This document shows positions 1 through 11,045 of a stretch of 64,000 nt of DNA, in pieces. The notes under the pieces are model-generated. The model ran no database searches. It saw only the letters and a program-made list of their open reading frames with translations, and had not been told where the DNA came from. This DNA is from Megamerina dolium. Its lineage: Eukaryota; Arthropoda; Insecta; Diptera; Megamerinidae. The translations under genes and the position numbers were made by a program. The DNA lies in contig OY978525.1 of NCBI GenBank assembly GCA_963854835.1, forward strand, positions 50,813,429 to 50,877,428, read 5' to 3'. Numbering within the stretch: the first letter of the stretch is position 1; the number at the start of each line of letters is the position of its first letter.

Positions 1-553
1 AAGACGCCGGGACTCTTTGTTTGTTGACACTAGATACTTCGTCTTGCCCTCGTTCACCGTGAGACCCATTCGACGCGACTCTCTTTCCAACTCAGAGAAT
101 GCTGCACTGACTGCTCGCGTGTTCATGCCGATTATGTCAATATCGTCGGCATACGCTAACAGCATGACACTCTTGTTGAACGGTGCGGAGAGGTCCTTCC
201 CAATTTTCACTGCACAACGGGAGTTATGCAGTGTCATTCTACAAAGTCGAATGAGCTTTGCAGGAATACCGAACTCAGACATTGTTGCGTAGAGGTAATC
301 CCTTACCGGACTGTCGAAAGCGGCTTTATAATCAACAAATAGGTGGTGTGTGTCGATCTCTTTTTCTTGGGTCTTCTCCAGGATTTGGCGCAGTGTGAAA
401 ATCTGGTCGATGGTGGATTTACCAGGTCTGAAGCCACACTGATAAGGTCCAATCAGGTTGTTGAGCATAGGCTTCAACCTTTCACACAGTACGCTCGATA
501 GAACCTTGTACGCGATGCTCAGGAGCATCGCGTGGATTCCCATTTCCATCAGG
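1..553 (-). pseudogene. L1 reverse transcriptase, 3' part, internally deleted
   Basis: The minus strand reads as a LINE reverse transcriptase from the motif CGFRPGKSTIDQIF through HLFVDYKAAFDS to LLAYADDIDIIG. YADD is the catalytic pair of aspartates. Two segments are missing. The fingers and the link to the endonuclease are absent at about 553-586. The block that normally carries the RQGDxLS-type motif is absent near 170-175, where PFNKS runs directly into VMLLAYADD. The second deletion keeps the reading frame. The protein continues off the left edge. With these losses it cannot be a working enzyme. Confidence 0.7.
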
Positions 554-585
554 ACAAGAAGAGGCTCCGGGATTTAAACCTCCAC

Positions 586-1779
586 TCAGGCCCTTATCTT
601 TTCAAAGAATTTTCGAGTCTCATTCTTGTCGGTACACATCTCTATCTCCTCACACTCGCGTCTTTCCAACTCTCTCTTCTTGCGCCTGAAAAGACGTCTC
701 TCTGCACTCCTTTTCTCTCTGTACCGCTCCTTAACAGCTCGCGTTGCGCATGCACGCAGGGTTTTTCTGTAGGCGGCGTCTTTCTCTGCGGTAGCGTCGC
801 GACACTCCTGATCATACCACTCATTCCTCAGAGGCCGGTAGTAACCGATTACCTCCTCGGCAGCAGTAGTCTGGGAGTGGGATATATGTGCCCACCGTGC
901 GCATGTATCATCAAGGGGGGGAGTGTTCTGCATAAGCAGATCCGATAGCCGAGTGGAAAATGCATCTGCTGGCTCTGGTGATCGCAGCTTACTGACGTCG
1001 AGCTTTCTCTGTGTGGGACTTCTCTTGTTATTTGCGACACATAGGCGTGTGCGCACCTTAGCCGCAACAAGGTAGTGATCCGAGTGGATGTTGGCACCAC
1101 GGATCGATTTCACATCCATCACACTGGAAGCATGCCTTCCGTCAATCACCACATGATCAATTTGATTTCTTGTACGTTGATCTGGAGACAGCCATGTCGC
1201 TTTGTGGATGTCGAGATGCTGGAATCTGGTACCACCAATTACCATGTTTCGTGCTGCGGCGAAGTCGATCAGCCTCATTCCGTTATCGGAGGTGTTCTGG
1301 TGGAGGCTGAATTTTCCGACAGTTGGACCAAAGGTTCCTTCCTTGCCCACCCTGGTATTAAAGTCGCCAAGCACGATTTTGATATCGTGGCAATGGCAGC
1401 GGTCATAAGCTTCTTCGAGGCGCTGAAAGAAGCTCTCCTTGGTCACATTGTCCTTCTCATCAGTCGGAGCGTGGGCACATATAAGGCTGATGTTGAAAAA
1501 TTTTGCCTTGATGCGGATTGTGGCCAGCCGTTCGTTCACAGGCGTGAACTGTGAGACAAGATGTCGTAGTCTCTTGCTGACCAAAAATCCACATCCTAAT
1601 TCGTGCCTTTCAGCATAGCAACTGTAGTAGATGTCACAGGACGCTCTTTTGGAGCAGCCCTGTCCTGTCCATCGCATTTGCTGGAGAGCGGTGATGTCAG
1701 CTCTCTATTTTTCGAGGACATCAACCAGCTGGATAGAGGCACCCTCCCTATAAAGGGACCGGACATTCCAGGTGCACAT
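586..1779 (-). pseudogene. L1 endonuclease (EEP/APE-like domain)
   Basis: The frame can start at the ATG at 1779-1777 (MCTWNVRSLYREGA), which gives the WNVRS beginning typical of LINE endonucleases. An in-frame TAG lies at 1707-1705, and an open frame then runs from 1677 to 586 (363 residues). The domain shows VLGDFNTRVG (metal and substrate loop), NQIDHVVIDGR and the terminal SDHYLV, where Asp and His are catalytic in this fold. The C-terminal 100 residues are Arg/Lys/Glu-rich, which is usual for the linker to the reverse transcriptase. The family role is nicking target DNA to prime reverse transcription. The stop codon and the truncated reverse transcriptase make this copy inactive. Confidence 0.75.
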
Positions 1780-2039
1780 CCGTTGTCCTTTTTTCGTTTG
1801 CGAGGGTCATCAACAAAAGCGGTAGTCCTTATCCGAGGCATATTTGTTTTTTTCATTGGGGGGGTTTTTTTATGTGGCGGGTCCCAAACCCAACGCACAA
1901 CCTCTAACCGAGGAGATTTTCGCTTGAAATAACACTTGATGTTATGAGGAAGGAAGTAGAAGAATTCTGCAACCAAACAAATAATTAACATACGATTTAA
2001 GGGACGAAAAGGGACCCAGATAAATGGTCTGATTCGTCT

Positions 2040-2370
2040 AATCCCTAAAATATATGCTTTAGCTGAACGAACATGTCAGAAATGGTTTGCACTATTAAGA
2101 AGTGACAATTTTGATTTGGAAGAGGAAGAACGAACCGGAGCACCACCAAATTGTCTTCTTTTTCTTCTCTTATTCTCTATCTAAAGAGCTGGTTTTGATG
2201 CGCTTCTTTGAGGCGCTTTTAGTAGGCAATAGACAGCACTTCAAATCAGTGATTGCGCAATTGACTTCAGCTGGCCACACACTGACAGCAAACCATCTGT
2301 TGAAATTGTTCGTCTCCGCGTAAACATGGAACGCTGAAAGAAAGTAATTGCAGTGTATGAAGTTTATGAT
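2040..2370 (+). pseudogene. M1: mariner transposase remnant
   Basis: A short plus-strand stretch at about 2050-2149 reads ALAERTCQKWFALLRSDNFD followed by LEEEERTGAPP. This matches the second helix-turn-helix of mariner transposases (RTCQKWF...F..GDFDLED..RSGRP). Further right, near 2325-2370, a decayed MER-stop-KKVIAVYEVYDL resembles the mariner C-terminal ERW.K.I...G.YF motif. Nearly the whole catalytic domain between them is missing, and terminal repeats were not identified. This is an old, internally deleted mariner. Confidence 0.6.
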
Positions 2371-3214
2371 CTTTATAGGGTAAACGAACTAGTATCCGGA
2401 CACTTTACATGTTTCTTGACTTTGACTCCGAATCATTTTTTGCTATAAACGTTATAACAAATAATTATATTGTTTTTGAGAGTGTAGATATTTATTAATA
2501 AAACTACTCGACAGAAAAAATTTCCTCAAAATAAGAATGTTTTCTAGATTGAGTTTGGTCCACTGAAGAAAAAAATGGCACCTATTTATTTTTCCAAAAT
2601 ATCGTTTTCGAGATATTCACGGAAAACATGTTTTTTTCACTTATTTCAGCTAACGGCAAAATTTTTTAAAACAGTTTACATATAGTATAATTTGTACACC
2701 TTTCGAGAGGTGTGATTATCCTCTTTAGATGATGTACCACTTATACATCGCGAGTTATACGCGACTGAGTTATAGGCGATGAAGTCGAAAAGGTGACTTT
2801 TTACCTTTTTCTTTTTTGAAATTACTTATTTTTAGTTATTCCTTTGATATGAATAAAGAACGATCTCAAATATTTTTAAGACGAAAGATGAAATCAGACA
2901 CGAAATAAAGAAGTTATAAAATATTAAGTAAAGGTAAACAAATTAAATTTTTTCGAACAAACTCATTTGTAAGTATATGAAGTACTCGTATAATACAATA
3001 TACGCAATTTGTTTTTTAATTTTTTTTTTTTTTGTAAACGATCCCAAAGGTAAGGTAACTGAAAAGAATAGATCAGAGTATTTATGGCACTTTTTTTTCG
3101 TAACACGGATAACATTGACAGAGTCATCAAGGATCAATGGTTGGTGTAGGTCCCATTAAATAAAACTTAAATGTGCAAGGATTCTCCGGTAAGTTTTGTT
3201 TTGTTTGTATATAT
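2371..3214. other. No gene seen; AT-rich intervening DNA
   Basis: AT-rich sequence with short homopolymer runs (for example T runs near 3020 and 3090). I see no coding signature, terminal repeat or clear tandem structure. Confidence 0.4.
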
Positions 3215-3639
3215 TGTAACGAGTATCGATGATTGGTTACTCATCACTAATTGTAAATAACATGAATATTGGCAGCGTCGAAACGAAAGTCAACAAAAAG
3301 AAATAGGCGATAACCAGAACAACCCAGCGAGAAAGAAAAAGAAGAATCTCAACTACGATAAAGGAAGATTCTGGAGTATTGCCACAGAGTATAAATATGG
3401 CTAGTTGTTGATAAAGGAATCAATTCGACTCCGAAAGTGATAGAGGCAACATAGATCCAACAAGTGATGGAGACAACTTCACACGATAGTAAATAGTTGA
3501 TTTAATAGAGTTGATTAAATGAATTATTGTTGCACATAGTTAGCACAAATTAAGTGTTGCAATTATTATTGACAGAATCCAGTGACCGAACAGTGTTCGT
3601 TCGAGTAGAATTAAACGCTCACAAAATAAAGACGTAGCA
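3215..3639 (+). mobile_element. Solo LTR of gypsy family B
   Basis: The 425-bp segment begins TGTAACGAGTATCGATG and ends GACGTAGCA. It aligns along its length with the LTRs of B1 and B2, including the central GATAACCAGAACAA and AAGGAAGATTCTGG blocks. It is flanked by ATAT at 3211-3214 and 3640-3643, the same 4-bp target duplication as B1 and B2. No internal sequence remains, so it probably arose by LTR-LTR recombination. Its differences from B2 indicate an older insertion. Confidence 0.85.
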
Positions 3640-3715
3640 ATATTTACCAAAAATGGCAAAAAAATTGCCCGAAATCATTTTAACATAATTGTAAAAAAAA
3701 AAAATAATAATTGCT

Positions 3716-4015
3716 TATAAACATTACTTTGGTTTCAAAGCCAAATTTGTGGATAAGCCATGGACTCCAAACTCAGTGTGTGCAACATGTTTTGTAAGAT
3801 TGATCGTATTTCGCAAAGACCTTACGAAATATTTGTCGTTCCAAAAGCCAGTGAAGAAAACCAATTGATCATGTAACTAATTGCTACTTCTGCTTAACCA
3901 TGGTACAAGGAGGAAAATGTCGCAAAGCTGTTATCCCGACGTTCAATCAGTTACAAAAATTGCACCACATTTTTTAATGTACCCAAAACCAAAGCCACCA
4001 CCTCCGAAAAGATAA
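3716..4015 (+). pseudogene. Decayed fragment of a multi-copy cysteine-motif protein family (CYFC type)
   Basis: The frame from about 3722 reads HYFGFKAKFVDKPWTPNSVC with ATC next. A shifted frame then gives NCYFCLTMVQGG, and a third stretch gives YPKPKPPPPK. The order (FGF..., W.P..VC..C, then DCYFC-like, then P.P.PP) matches an uncharacterised protein family that is highly multiplied in aphids and some other invertebrates. At least one frameshift and two stops separate the motifs. The function of the family is unknown to me. The identification rests on motif order from memory. Confidence 0.45.
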
Positions 4016-5319
4016 ACAAATGAAGGAGAATTTTCTTATTTATAGCTATCCGGTTATTACAACAGAAAAACGATTTAGATATTTAGATTTATATTTTAAT
4101 GCAGGCAGCAAAAGCAAAAAAATAAAATTATAACACAGTTGTGTCTTCATTTCGAAGATTACAACTTTTCCTTAAAAAAACTTATTTCCAAGAACTTACC
4201 CCTTTTTACTCTGCTTCTGCTTCTGCTTCTAGTAACTTTCCTTTAACACAACAAAATTATTATTTGACTTTTCTTTACACAATATAGTATTTATTCGACA
4301 ATATAATTTTTCTTATCATAACTTTGGAAGAGTTATCTTATACATAGTAGTCTCTACTTCAGATTTTTAAGACAATCTTCTAAATCACTAGATAATCTAC
4401 TCATCTTAACTACTTAGATTTCAGAAGTTTTCTTAGTTTATGTAGTCTTATTTGACAATTTTACCTTGTTCTTGAATATAGAAATTCTGAAGGAATTGCA
4501 ATTTCTTCAGTAAATCAATTCATTGCTATCTTTTCAGAACATCATCGTTATAATTTCAGCTTTCTTGTTTGTTTTTATGCTTTAATTGTTACGAATGCAT
4601 GGTTGTTGCTAATTTGTTTCTTCTTCAACAACGATATCAATGAAGTGCAATATAGCCATAATATAATGACCATTCAGCTACTATGTTATTAAAGTTTTAA
4701 TATGAAGTATATAATATAATGTGCATAATGATATAATACAGAATATAATAAGTGTTGATATAACATTATAAATATTTTATACCCATTTTTATAAGTCATT
4801 AACGTATTATTATTCAATGTATGGACAACATCTCGCAGTGTGATTTTTTTTTATGCAACTCTATTAAGAAATATCGTTGATGTGACACCCTGTAACCCAT
4901 CGTCAAATGCGCGACAACTAAGTCAACAATAGGCGTTCACTATCCGGATAAAAGCGTAACAAATGAGACTTGTATGTACACACTGCGTATTGCTGCTGTT
5001 ATATCAAACAGTCCAAGTATTTCACGAGAATCCTGCTTATTCTGTTGACTTCATTTAACGCTGTACTACTTGGTTCAGAATATATTAGAACTTCTGTATA
5101 TGTAACCTCAACTCAATTAGCTCTTTGTTCTATGTGTCCGATGTGTCTAAACCTTGTTGGACAAGTTGTCTTTCCACTGTGTCAACGTTCCTCTCTACTC
5201 CAGATGGCGAGATTACCAGTACTGATTAATTATGTTTTACTAACTCAAAATTTGTTTTTGTTTTCGCATTATTACAATTACATCAAATAATTCTAGTATG
5301 TTTTTATAAATCCGACTTT
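4016..5319. other. No gene seen; AT-rich DNA with a short CTGCTT repeat
   Basis: A short hexamer run (CTGCTT) lies at about 4211-4230. The rest is AT-rich. Part of 4900-5320 could be the far end of gypsy copy A3, since A3 sequence is recognisable up to its right side, but I could not confirm it against another copy. Confidence 0.35.
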
Positions 5320-5402
5320 AGTTCTCTAAAATTTGTCATGGTTATGTTATTACAAAGTTGTATAATTTTACTTTTAGACAAACGGTTATGTATATTGTAT
5401 AT
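5320..5402 (-). mobile_element. Left remainder of gypsy A3, split off by B1
   Basis: Read on the minus strand, this stretch matches the 3' region of gypsy A1 at about 53160-53217 (shared ATACAATATACATAA, then AAAGTAAAATTATA and ACTTTGTA). In A3 the matching sequence resumes at 11046, so B1 was inserted into the 3' part of A3. This is the evidence that A3 spans B1. Confidence 0.6.
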
Positions 5403-5843
5403 TGTAATGAGTATCGATGGTTGGTTACTCATCACTATTGTGACTGATACGAATGTTGGCAGTATCGAAACGAATGTCACCAATAATAAATGAGCGATAA
5501 GCAGAACAAGCCAACGAGAAAGAAAAATATGAATCTCGATAAAGGAAGATTCTGGGGTATTGCCAACAAAGTATAAATAGAGCCAGTGTTGACAAGTGAA
5601 AAGCAATCTATTCCCGAACGTAATTGCGCAAACATCGATACAGAGGCAAAAGTTGCAAGTACATTAAAGTGTTATTGTAAATAGTTCATTGCAAACAGAG
5701 TTGATTGTAAATAGAGTTTATGAAATAAATTGTTGCTGTATATAGTTGTATAAAATAAGTGTTGCAGTTATTATTAACAGAATCCAGTGATCGAACAAGG
5801 TAATTCAAATAGAACTAAACGCTCACAGAACAAACGCGTAACA
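5403..5843 (+). repeat. B1 5' LTR
   Basis: Starts TGTAATGAGTATCGATGG and ends ACGCGTAACA. It contains a TATAAATAG box near 5573-5581 and an AATAAA signal. The primer-binding site follows directly: TGG at 5846, then TTTCAGAAGTGGGATTC, which differs from the tRNA-Leu-type site of B2 by one base. Confidence 0.88.
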
Positions 5844-5872
5844 ATTGGTTTCAGAAGTGGGATTCTGTAAAC

Positions 5873-7170
5873 ATGGTGAAAATTGACCAACTAAAAGTGA
5901 AAACTGAAAAAACAGTTGTCAGAGAGGAATCTATCGTCATCAGGTTCAAAAGCAGAACTGCTGGTGAGGCTAAGGCAAGCCATGGAGGTTAAAGGTATTA
6001 ATGTAGAAGAACATGAGTTCTTTCAGGAAACCGAGATACATGCAGTCGTACACGCTGAGGAAGAAAGCAAGATAGATTCGAGTGGTCAACTCATGGAACT
6101 CATGAAATCCATGATGCAACAACAGCAGCTGCCACTGCAAGGAATTAATGCGAAGTTACAAGAAAATGCATCTCGCATTGACTCCAAGCTTCAAGAACAT
6201 TCGGCTCGCCAAGAACACGTCATCGAAAATCTACGAAAAAAAATTGAGATTAGATTTCAGGAAAAATTCCGGAACCATTAACGAAAAAGTCACGGGTCTG
6301 AAGGATCATGTAGGTGACTTGGAAGATAAGTTCGAGAAATTACAGCACGAACTCAATCAACTAAAAATAAATGGACCGGCCACGTCAGTGATTAGAGATT
6401 CAAGTACAATCAAACTAAAGCCACCAACATTTGACGGAAGCACGCCATTCAATATCTTCAAGCTTCAAATCGAGACAAACGCTTCGAAGAATCAATGGGA
6501 TGATAGCGACAAGACTGCTGCTTTAATAGTCGGATTAAAAGGCAATGCTTCCGAAGTGTTGCAAATGGTTCCAGAGAAAGATCGTGGTAGCTACCAATCA
6601 CTGATGGACAGACTCCAGCGAAAATATGGAAATGAATACAAGAGTCAATTACATCGAGTGGAATTGAGATCGCGAGTGCCTTCAGGAATTCGCTTCCGAT
6701 ATTGAGCGCTTATGTCATCTAGCGTTCTCCGGTAATTCGGAAGAGTTCGTCGAAAAAATAAAAATAGAGGCATTCATAGACGGCATACGTGATGGAGAAA
6801 CAAAGCGTGCCCTAGTCATGTCACCCAGAAATACATATGCCGCAACAGTCAGTAGTGCCTTGAAGTTTAAGCCGCCAGTTTGATGTGACGACCAATGCCA
6901 CGGGTACGCCAACTAGAAACAGAAACAGCAGATCTGTTTGAAGCAGTGTGTCAGGCATTAACATCTGTAGTGCAGCCTGAAGGAAGAACGACAGGTCGAC
7001 GCGAAAACAAATTTACTGGTAAGTGCTTTATTTGCGACAAACCAGGACACATGGCGCGTGACTGCCATCTACGACTAAAGCGATCGAGATCGAATTCTCC
7101 AGGAAGACAAAAGAAGAAGAATACGTTGGACAGCGATCGCTCCACTAACACAAATCCATCGTTAAACTAA
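5873..7170 (+). pseudogene. gag: B1 gag remnant
   Basis: The ATG at 5873 corresponds to the gag start of B2 at 41190. The N-terminal SAP-like region is frameshifted at once (LKVKTEKTVVR in place of LKVDQLKKLLV). The frame returns at 5916 (SSSGSKAELLVRLRQAMEVK), shifts again near 6250, ends at a stop near 6705, and resumes at about 6895. The zinc knuckle CFICDKPGHMARDC is intact near 7024-7065. The coiled-coil segment is about 57 residues shorter than in B2 because B2 has extra repeats. No functional Gag can be made. Confidence 0.8.
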
Positions 7171-7191
7171 ATCGAGTCAGTGCAGCGGGGC

Positions 7192-9327
7192 GATAACTGA
7201 CTCCAACAGTGGGTTGCCCCATCATTCACATTTCACAACTACAGCGTGTAACAAGCAGCTTGACTATTGATGGAAAATTGGACAGTATGCAATTCATGTT
7301 AACCTTGGATACTGGTGCATTTTATAATCAAGAGCGATTTTGTAAAGAGGTTTGAGCCTTTAGTGGGAATAAAATTGCGTACAGCAACGGGTGAGGATGC
7401 ACAAATTCTGGGGAAGATAAAGAAACGAGTATCTATTAGAAATTGTACGTGGGAACATGAATTCATTGTGGCCGACATCATCGATGATGTAATAATTGGT
7501 GCTGATTTTATGATTGACAACGGATTTACGTTAGATTTAAATCAACGGATACTGCGCTATGCAAATGTCGAGTTACCATTGAACATCGGTTACAAACGTA
7601 GTGGGAACATCAAACGAGTACTGGCATGTCAACACCAAGAGGTTCCAGCAAAATCAAAAGCGGTGATTTGGGCACAGATGAATGTGGATGATGGGACAGG
7701 CAAGTTGTGGGTAGTGGAAGCGGATAAAGAAATAACAAAAAAAAAACATCGTATTGGTAGGACGTAGTAGACGTAGTAGTAGAACCTAAAGAAAATGAAA
7801 TAGTACCGGTGGGAATATCAAATCCAACTAATACATCTACAGTTGTGAAGAAAGGAATGGTGATTGGTCATTGCCAGGAAGTTACTGCCGTAGTAGACTG
7901 CGAAAAGGGTTCGTCGATGAAAAGTGGAAGATCAGTATCTGTTAGAGTGGAATTAAAAGCGCAGATGGAAGAATGGGCAGGAGTGCTTACCAACCAGCAA
8001 AAAGAAAATGCTTTACAAGTATTTGAGAAGTACAGTTCAATCTTTTCTTCAAATTTAAAAACTGGAAGACGAACAACCATCGTGAAGCATCACATTGACA
8101 CCGGTGATTCTAGAGCAATTCGTCAAGCACCACGACGAGTTCCATTGGCCAAAAGAGATGAAGCCATTAAGCTGATTAGCAATATGCAGAAACAAGGTGT
8201 TATTGAACCATCAGTGAGTTCATGGAGTTCACCAGTTGTGCTGGTAAAGAAGAAGTATGGAAGTACTCGATTCTGTGTGGATTACAGAAAGCTAAATGAT
8301 ATTACGAAAAAAGATAGCTATACACTGCCAAGAATCGATGACACTCTGGACACGCTATCTGGTGCGAAGTGGCTCTCAGCTCTTGATTTGCAAAGTGGCT
8401 ACTGGCAAGTGGAACTTGGTAAGGTAGACAAAGAGAAAACAGCTTTCAGTATTGGCGACGGTCTATGGCAATTTACAGTCATGCCATTTGGTTTATGCAA
8501 TGCGCCAGCTACTTTCGAACGTTTGATGGAGCGTGTACTCAGAGGACTACACTGGAAAACGTGCTTGGTGTATCTCGATGACATTATATGAGATGGGAAA
8601 AGATTTTAACGACCACCTGGAAAAGTTGAAAGAAGTATTTGAGCGTATACAATCAGCAGGGCTTAAACTGAATATGAAAAAGTGTTCACTCTTCAGGCGA
8701 GAAGTTAAATATCTTGGTTATAAAGTAACAACAGAAGGGGTACATACCGACGAGGAGAAAGTAGCAGCAGTACCAGAATGGCCTATTCCAAACCATTTGT
8801 GTGGGGCGAGGAACAACAGAAAGCAAGACTCTGTTCAGCACCCGTATTAGCGTATCCAGTAGCTGGTCAAAAGTTTGTGTTGGACACAGATGCGAGTGGC
8901 TATGGAATATGTGGTGTGCTCTCTCAGATCATAGATGCTCAAGAAAAAGTAATAGCATACTACAGTAAAATCCTGTCGAAGCCAGAAAGAAACTACTGTG
9001 TCTACTACTCGAAGAGAGTTGCTTGCAATACTGGAATGTGTAAAGTATTTCCATAAATACTTGTACGGTCAGTCATTTCATTTAAGAACTGACCACTCAG
9101 CGTGGTGGTTATTACAATTTAAAAACCTAGAAGGAAAATTGGCGCGCTGGATTGAACGGCTGCAGAGTTATGATTTTACCATCGAACATCGTAAAGGAGG
9201 ATATCACGGCAACGCGGATGCTCTATCTCGTCGTTCTTTCAAAATGGAATGTAAACATTGTTCTCGAGTGGAAAATAAGGAGCACATTGTCGACATACGA
9301 CTTACGAATATATTGCCGGATGAGTAA
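7192..9327 (+). pseudogene. pol: B1 protease - reverse transcriptase - RNase H remnant
   Basis: The protease begins with LTLDTGAF, where the small deletion has damaged the DTGAS motif intact in B2. The reverse transcriptase runs from about 7809 with DYRKLNDI, LDLQSGYWQVEL and VYLDDII, then meets a stop at about 8589. A deletion of about 114 bp near 8788 removes the connection before RNase H. RNase H motifs survive in pieces: DTDASGYG, then RTDHSAWW with the normal alanine-leucine region altered. The frame ends in a stop at about 9325. B1 lacks the single-base deletion that breaks the reverse transcriptase of B2, which shows that lesion is private to B2. Confidence 0.8.
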
Positions 9328-9486
9328 TTGACCACCGAACGAGTGCAAGAAGATCAGCGGAACGACCCAGATCTCGTAAAGATTATGGAATACAAGGAGC
9401 AGGGCATACGTCCAGATTGGCAAGAAATGGCTAATGAGAGTCCAATAGCAAAAGTATGCTGGGCGCAGTGGCAAAGCCTGCACTTA

Positions 9487-10568
9487 TGAGACGTACGTCT
9501 ATTCAGAGCATGGGAAAGTGAAGACGGAAAAATCACTTATGATCTTCTAGTGGTACCCAAGGCAAGAATAAATGAAGTGATAGCTGAGTATCACAATGCC
9601 TCCAGTGGAGGGCATTTGGGAATCACCAAAACCGTCGAGAAAATAAAGAACCGATTTTATTGGGTTGGATGTCATGACCATGTCGCTGATTGGATTCAGA
9701 AGTGTAAGCAAAGTGCAATGGCAAAAGGTCCCAATAAGAAAAGTCGAGGTAAGATGCACCAATACACAGTGGGTGCTCCATTTGAGCGAATTGCTATGGA
9801 CATAGCTGGACCATTTCCAATAAGCAACGCAGGAAACAAGTATGTTCTGGTAGTTATAGATTACTTCAGTAAATGGCCTTAAGTATACCTCATTTCAAAT
9901 CAAGAAGCTAGTACTGTTGCGGATGTATTCGTCAAACAATGGATTACTCGTTTTGGTGTACCGATGGAGTTACACTCAGACCAAGGTCGAAACTTTTAAT
10001 CAGTTGTATTCCAAGAGATATGCCGTATGCTGGTTATATACAAAACCCTTACAACATCTTTGCATCCACAATCTGATGGTATGGTAGAACGATTTAACCG
10101 TACCTTTGAGGAATATTTGAGAAAAGTCGTAGATAAATACCTGGGATGTACATATACCTATGTTCCTCATGGCATATCGATGTGCACAACATGATACGAC
10201 GGCTACTACACCGGCAATGGCAATTTTTGGAAACGAGTTAAGACTGCCAACTGATTTAAAATTTGGAGTCGTAACACCAACGAGATCAACCGAAGGTAAT
10301 TATACTAGCGAAAAGCGGGAACAGTTGGATGAAGTACATCAGTTCATCAGAGAGCAGTCGCAGATGATAAGCGATAAGATGAAGGCCAGGTATGACTTGA
10401 AAGCAAATTCAAAAGGGTTCTATGAAGGAGAGCTTGTAATGCTTCATAATCCACAACGAAAGAAAGGTCTGTCCCTAAACTACACTCATTGGGAAGGACC
10501 ATATGAGATTATAGCAAAGATAAAGTAGTGCACTTAGAGCGACTTGCGCCATATCGGGGGGAAGTATA
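9487..10568 (+). pseudogene. pol: B1 integrase remnant
   Basis: A TGA at 9487-9489 separates RNase H from integrase, exactly as in B2. The zinc-binding His-His-Cys-Cys module is damaged: the second Cys is Ser (KCKQSAMAKG). The core keeps MDIAGPFPISNAG, but stops follow FSKWP near 9880 and lie near 9997. The C-terminal HWEGPYEII motif is present near 10486. A deletion before 10530 removes the last conserved segment seen in B2. Inactive. Confidence 0.8.
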
Positions 10569-10607
10569 AATACTTGTTCGGGACGAACAAGGTTAAGAGG
10601 AGGGCGG

Positions 10608-11045
10608 TGTAACGAGTATCGATAGTTGGTTACTCATCACAGTTATGACTGACACTATTGGCAGCATCGAAACGAATGTCAACAAAAAGAAATATGCAAT
10701 AACCAGAACAAGCCAACGAGAAAGAAAGAGAAGAATCTCGATAAAGGAAGATCCTGGGGTGTTGCCAACAGAGTATAAATAGAGCCAGTGTTGAGAAGTG
10801 AATATAAATTTGATCTCGAACGTGATTGCAGAAACATCGATACAGAGGCAAAAGTTGCAAGTACATTAAAGTGTTATTATAAATAGTTCATTGTAAACAG
10901 AGTTGATTGTAAATAGAGTTTATAAAATAAATTGTGGCTGTATATAGTTGTATAAAATAAGTGTTGCAGTTATTATTATCAGAATCCAGTAATCGAACAA
11001 GGTAATTCAAATAGATTTAAATGCTCACAGAATAAAAACGTAACA
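10608..11045 (+). repeat. B1 3' LTR
   Basis: Starts TGTAACGAGTATCGATAG and ends AAAAACGTAACA, preceded by the purine tract AAGAGGAGGGCGG at about 10595-10607. ATAT at 11046-11049 is the right target duplication. Confidence 0.88.

Larger units (their letters stand above)
1..1980 (-). mobile_element. L1: defective APE-type non-LTR retrotransposon (LINE)
   Basis: A minus-strand LINE enters the window from the left edge, so its 3' end is outside. In transcription order it has an upstream stretch (about 1980-1780), an apurinic-type endonuclease (1779-586) and part of a reverse transcriptase (about 553-1). The endonuclease resembles the craniofacial-development-protein-2-like LINE endonucleases that are abundant in insect genomes. 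The fingers part of the reverse transcriptase between endonuclease and palm is missing, so the copy is internally deleted. Clade is uncertain (RTE-like is my best guess). No target duplication can be checked because one end is missing. Confidence 0.75.
5403..11045 (+). mobile_element. B1: old, defective copy of gypsy family B LTR retrotransposon
   Basis: Two LTRs (5403-5843 and 10608-11045) bound a gag-protease-reverse transcriptase-RNase H-integrase interior, the Ty3/gypsy order. ATAT lies on both sides (5399-5402 and 11046-11049). The LTRs differ at many positions, and the interior has numerous frameshifts, stops and small deletions, so the copy is old. The interior closely follows B2 throughout, which makes B2 a direct guide to each lesion. 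B1 sits inside the 3' part of gypsy A3. Confidence 0.9.

Noticed and set aside
1075..1554. 159-residue plus-strand frame
   Set aside because: It is the antisense shadow of the L1 endonuclease, which has clear motifs on the minus strand.
4970..5290. 106-residue plus-strand frame as a host membrane protein
   Set aside because: Hydrophobic and Cys-rich by composition only, next to the A3 remnant on the opposite strand, with no recognisable domain or start context.
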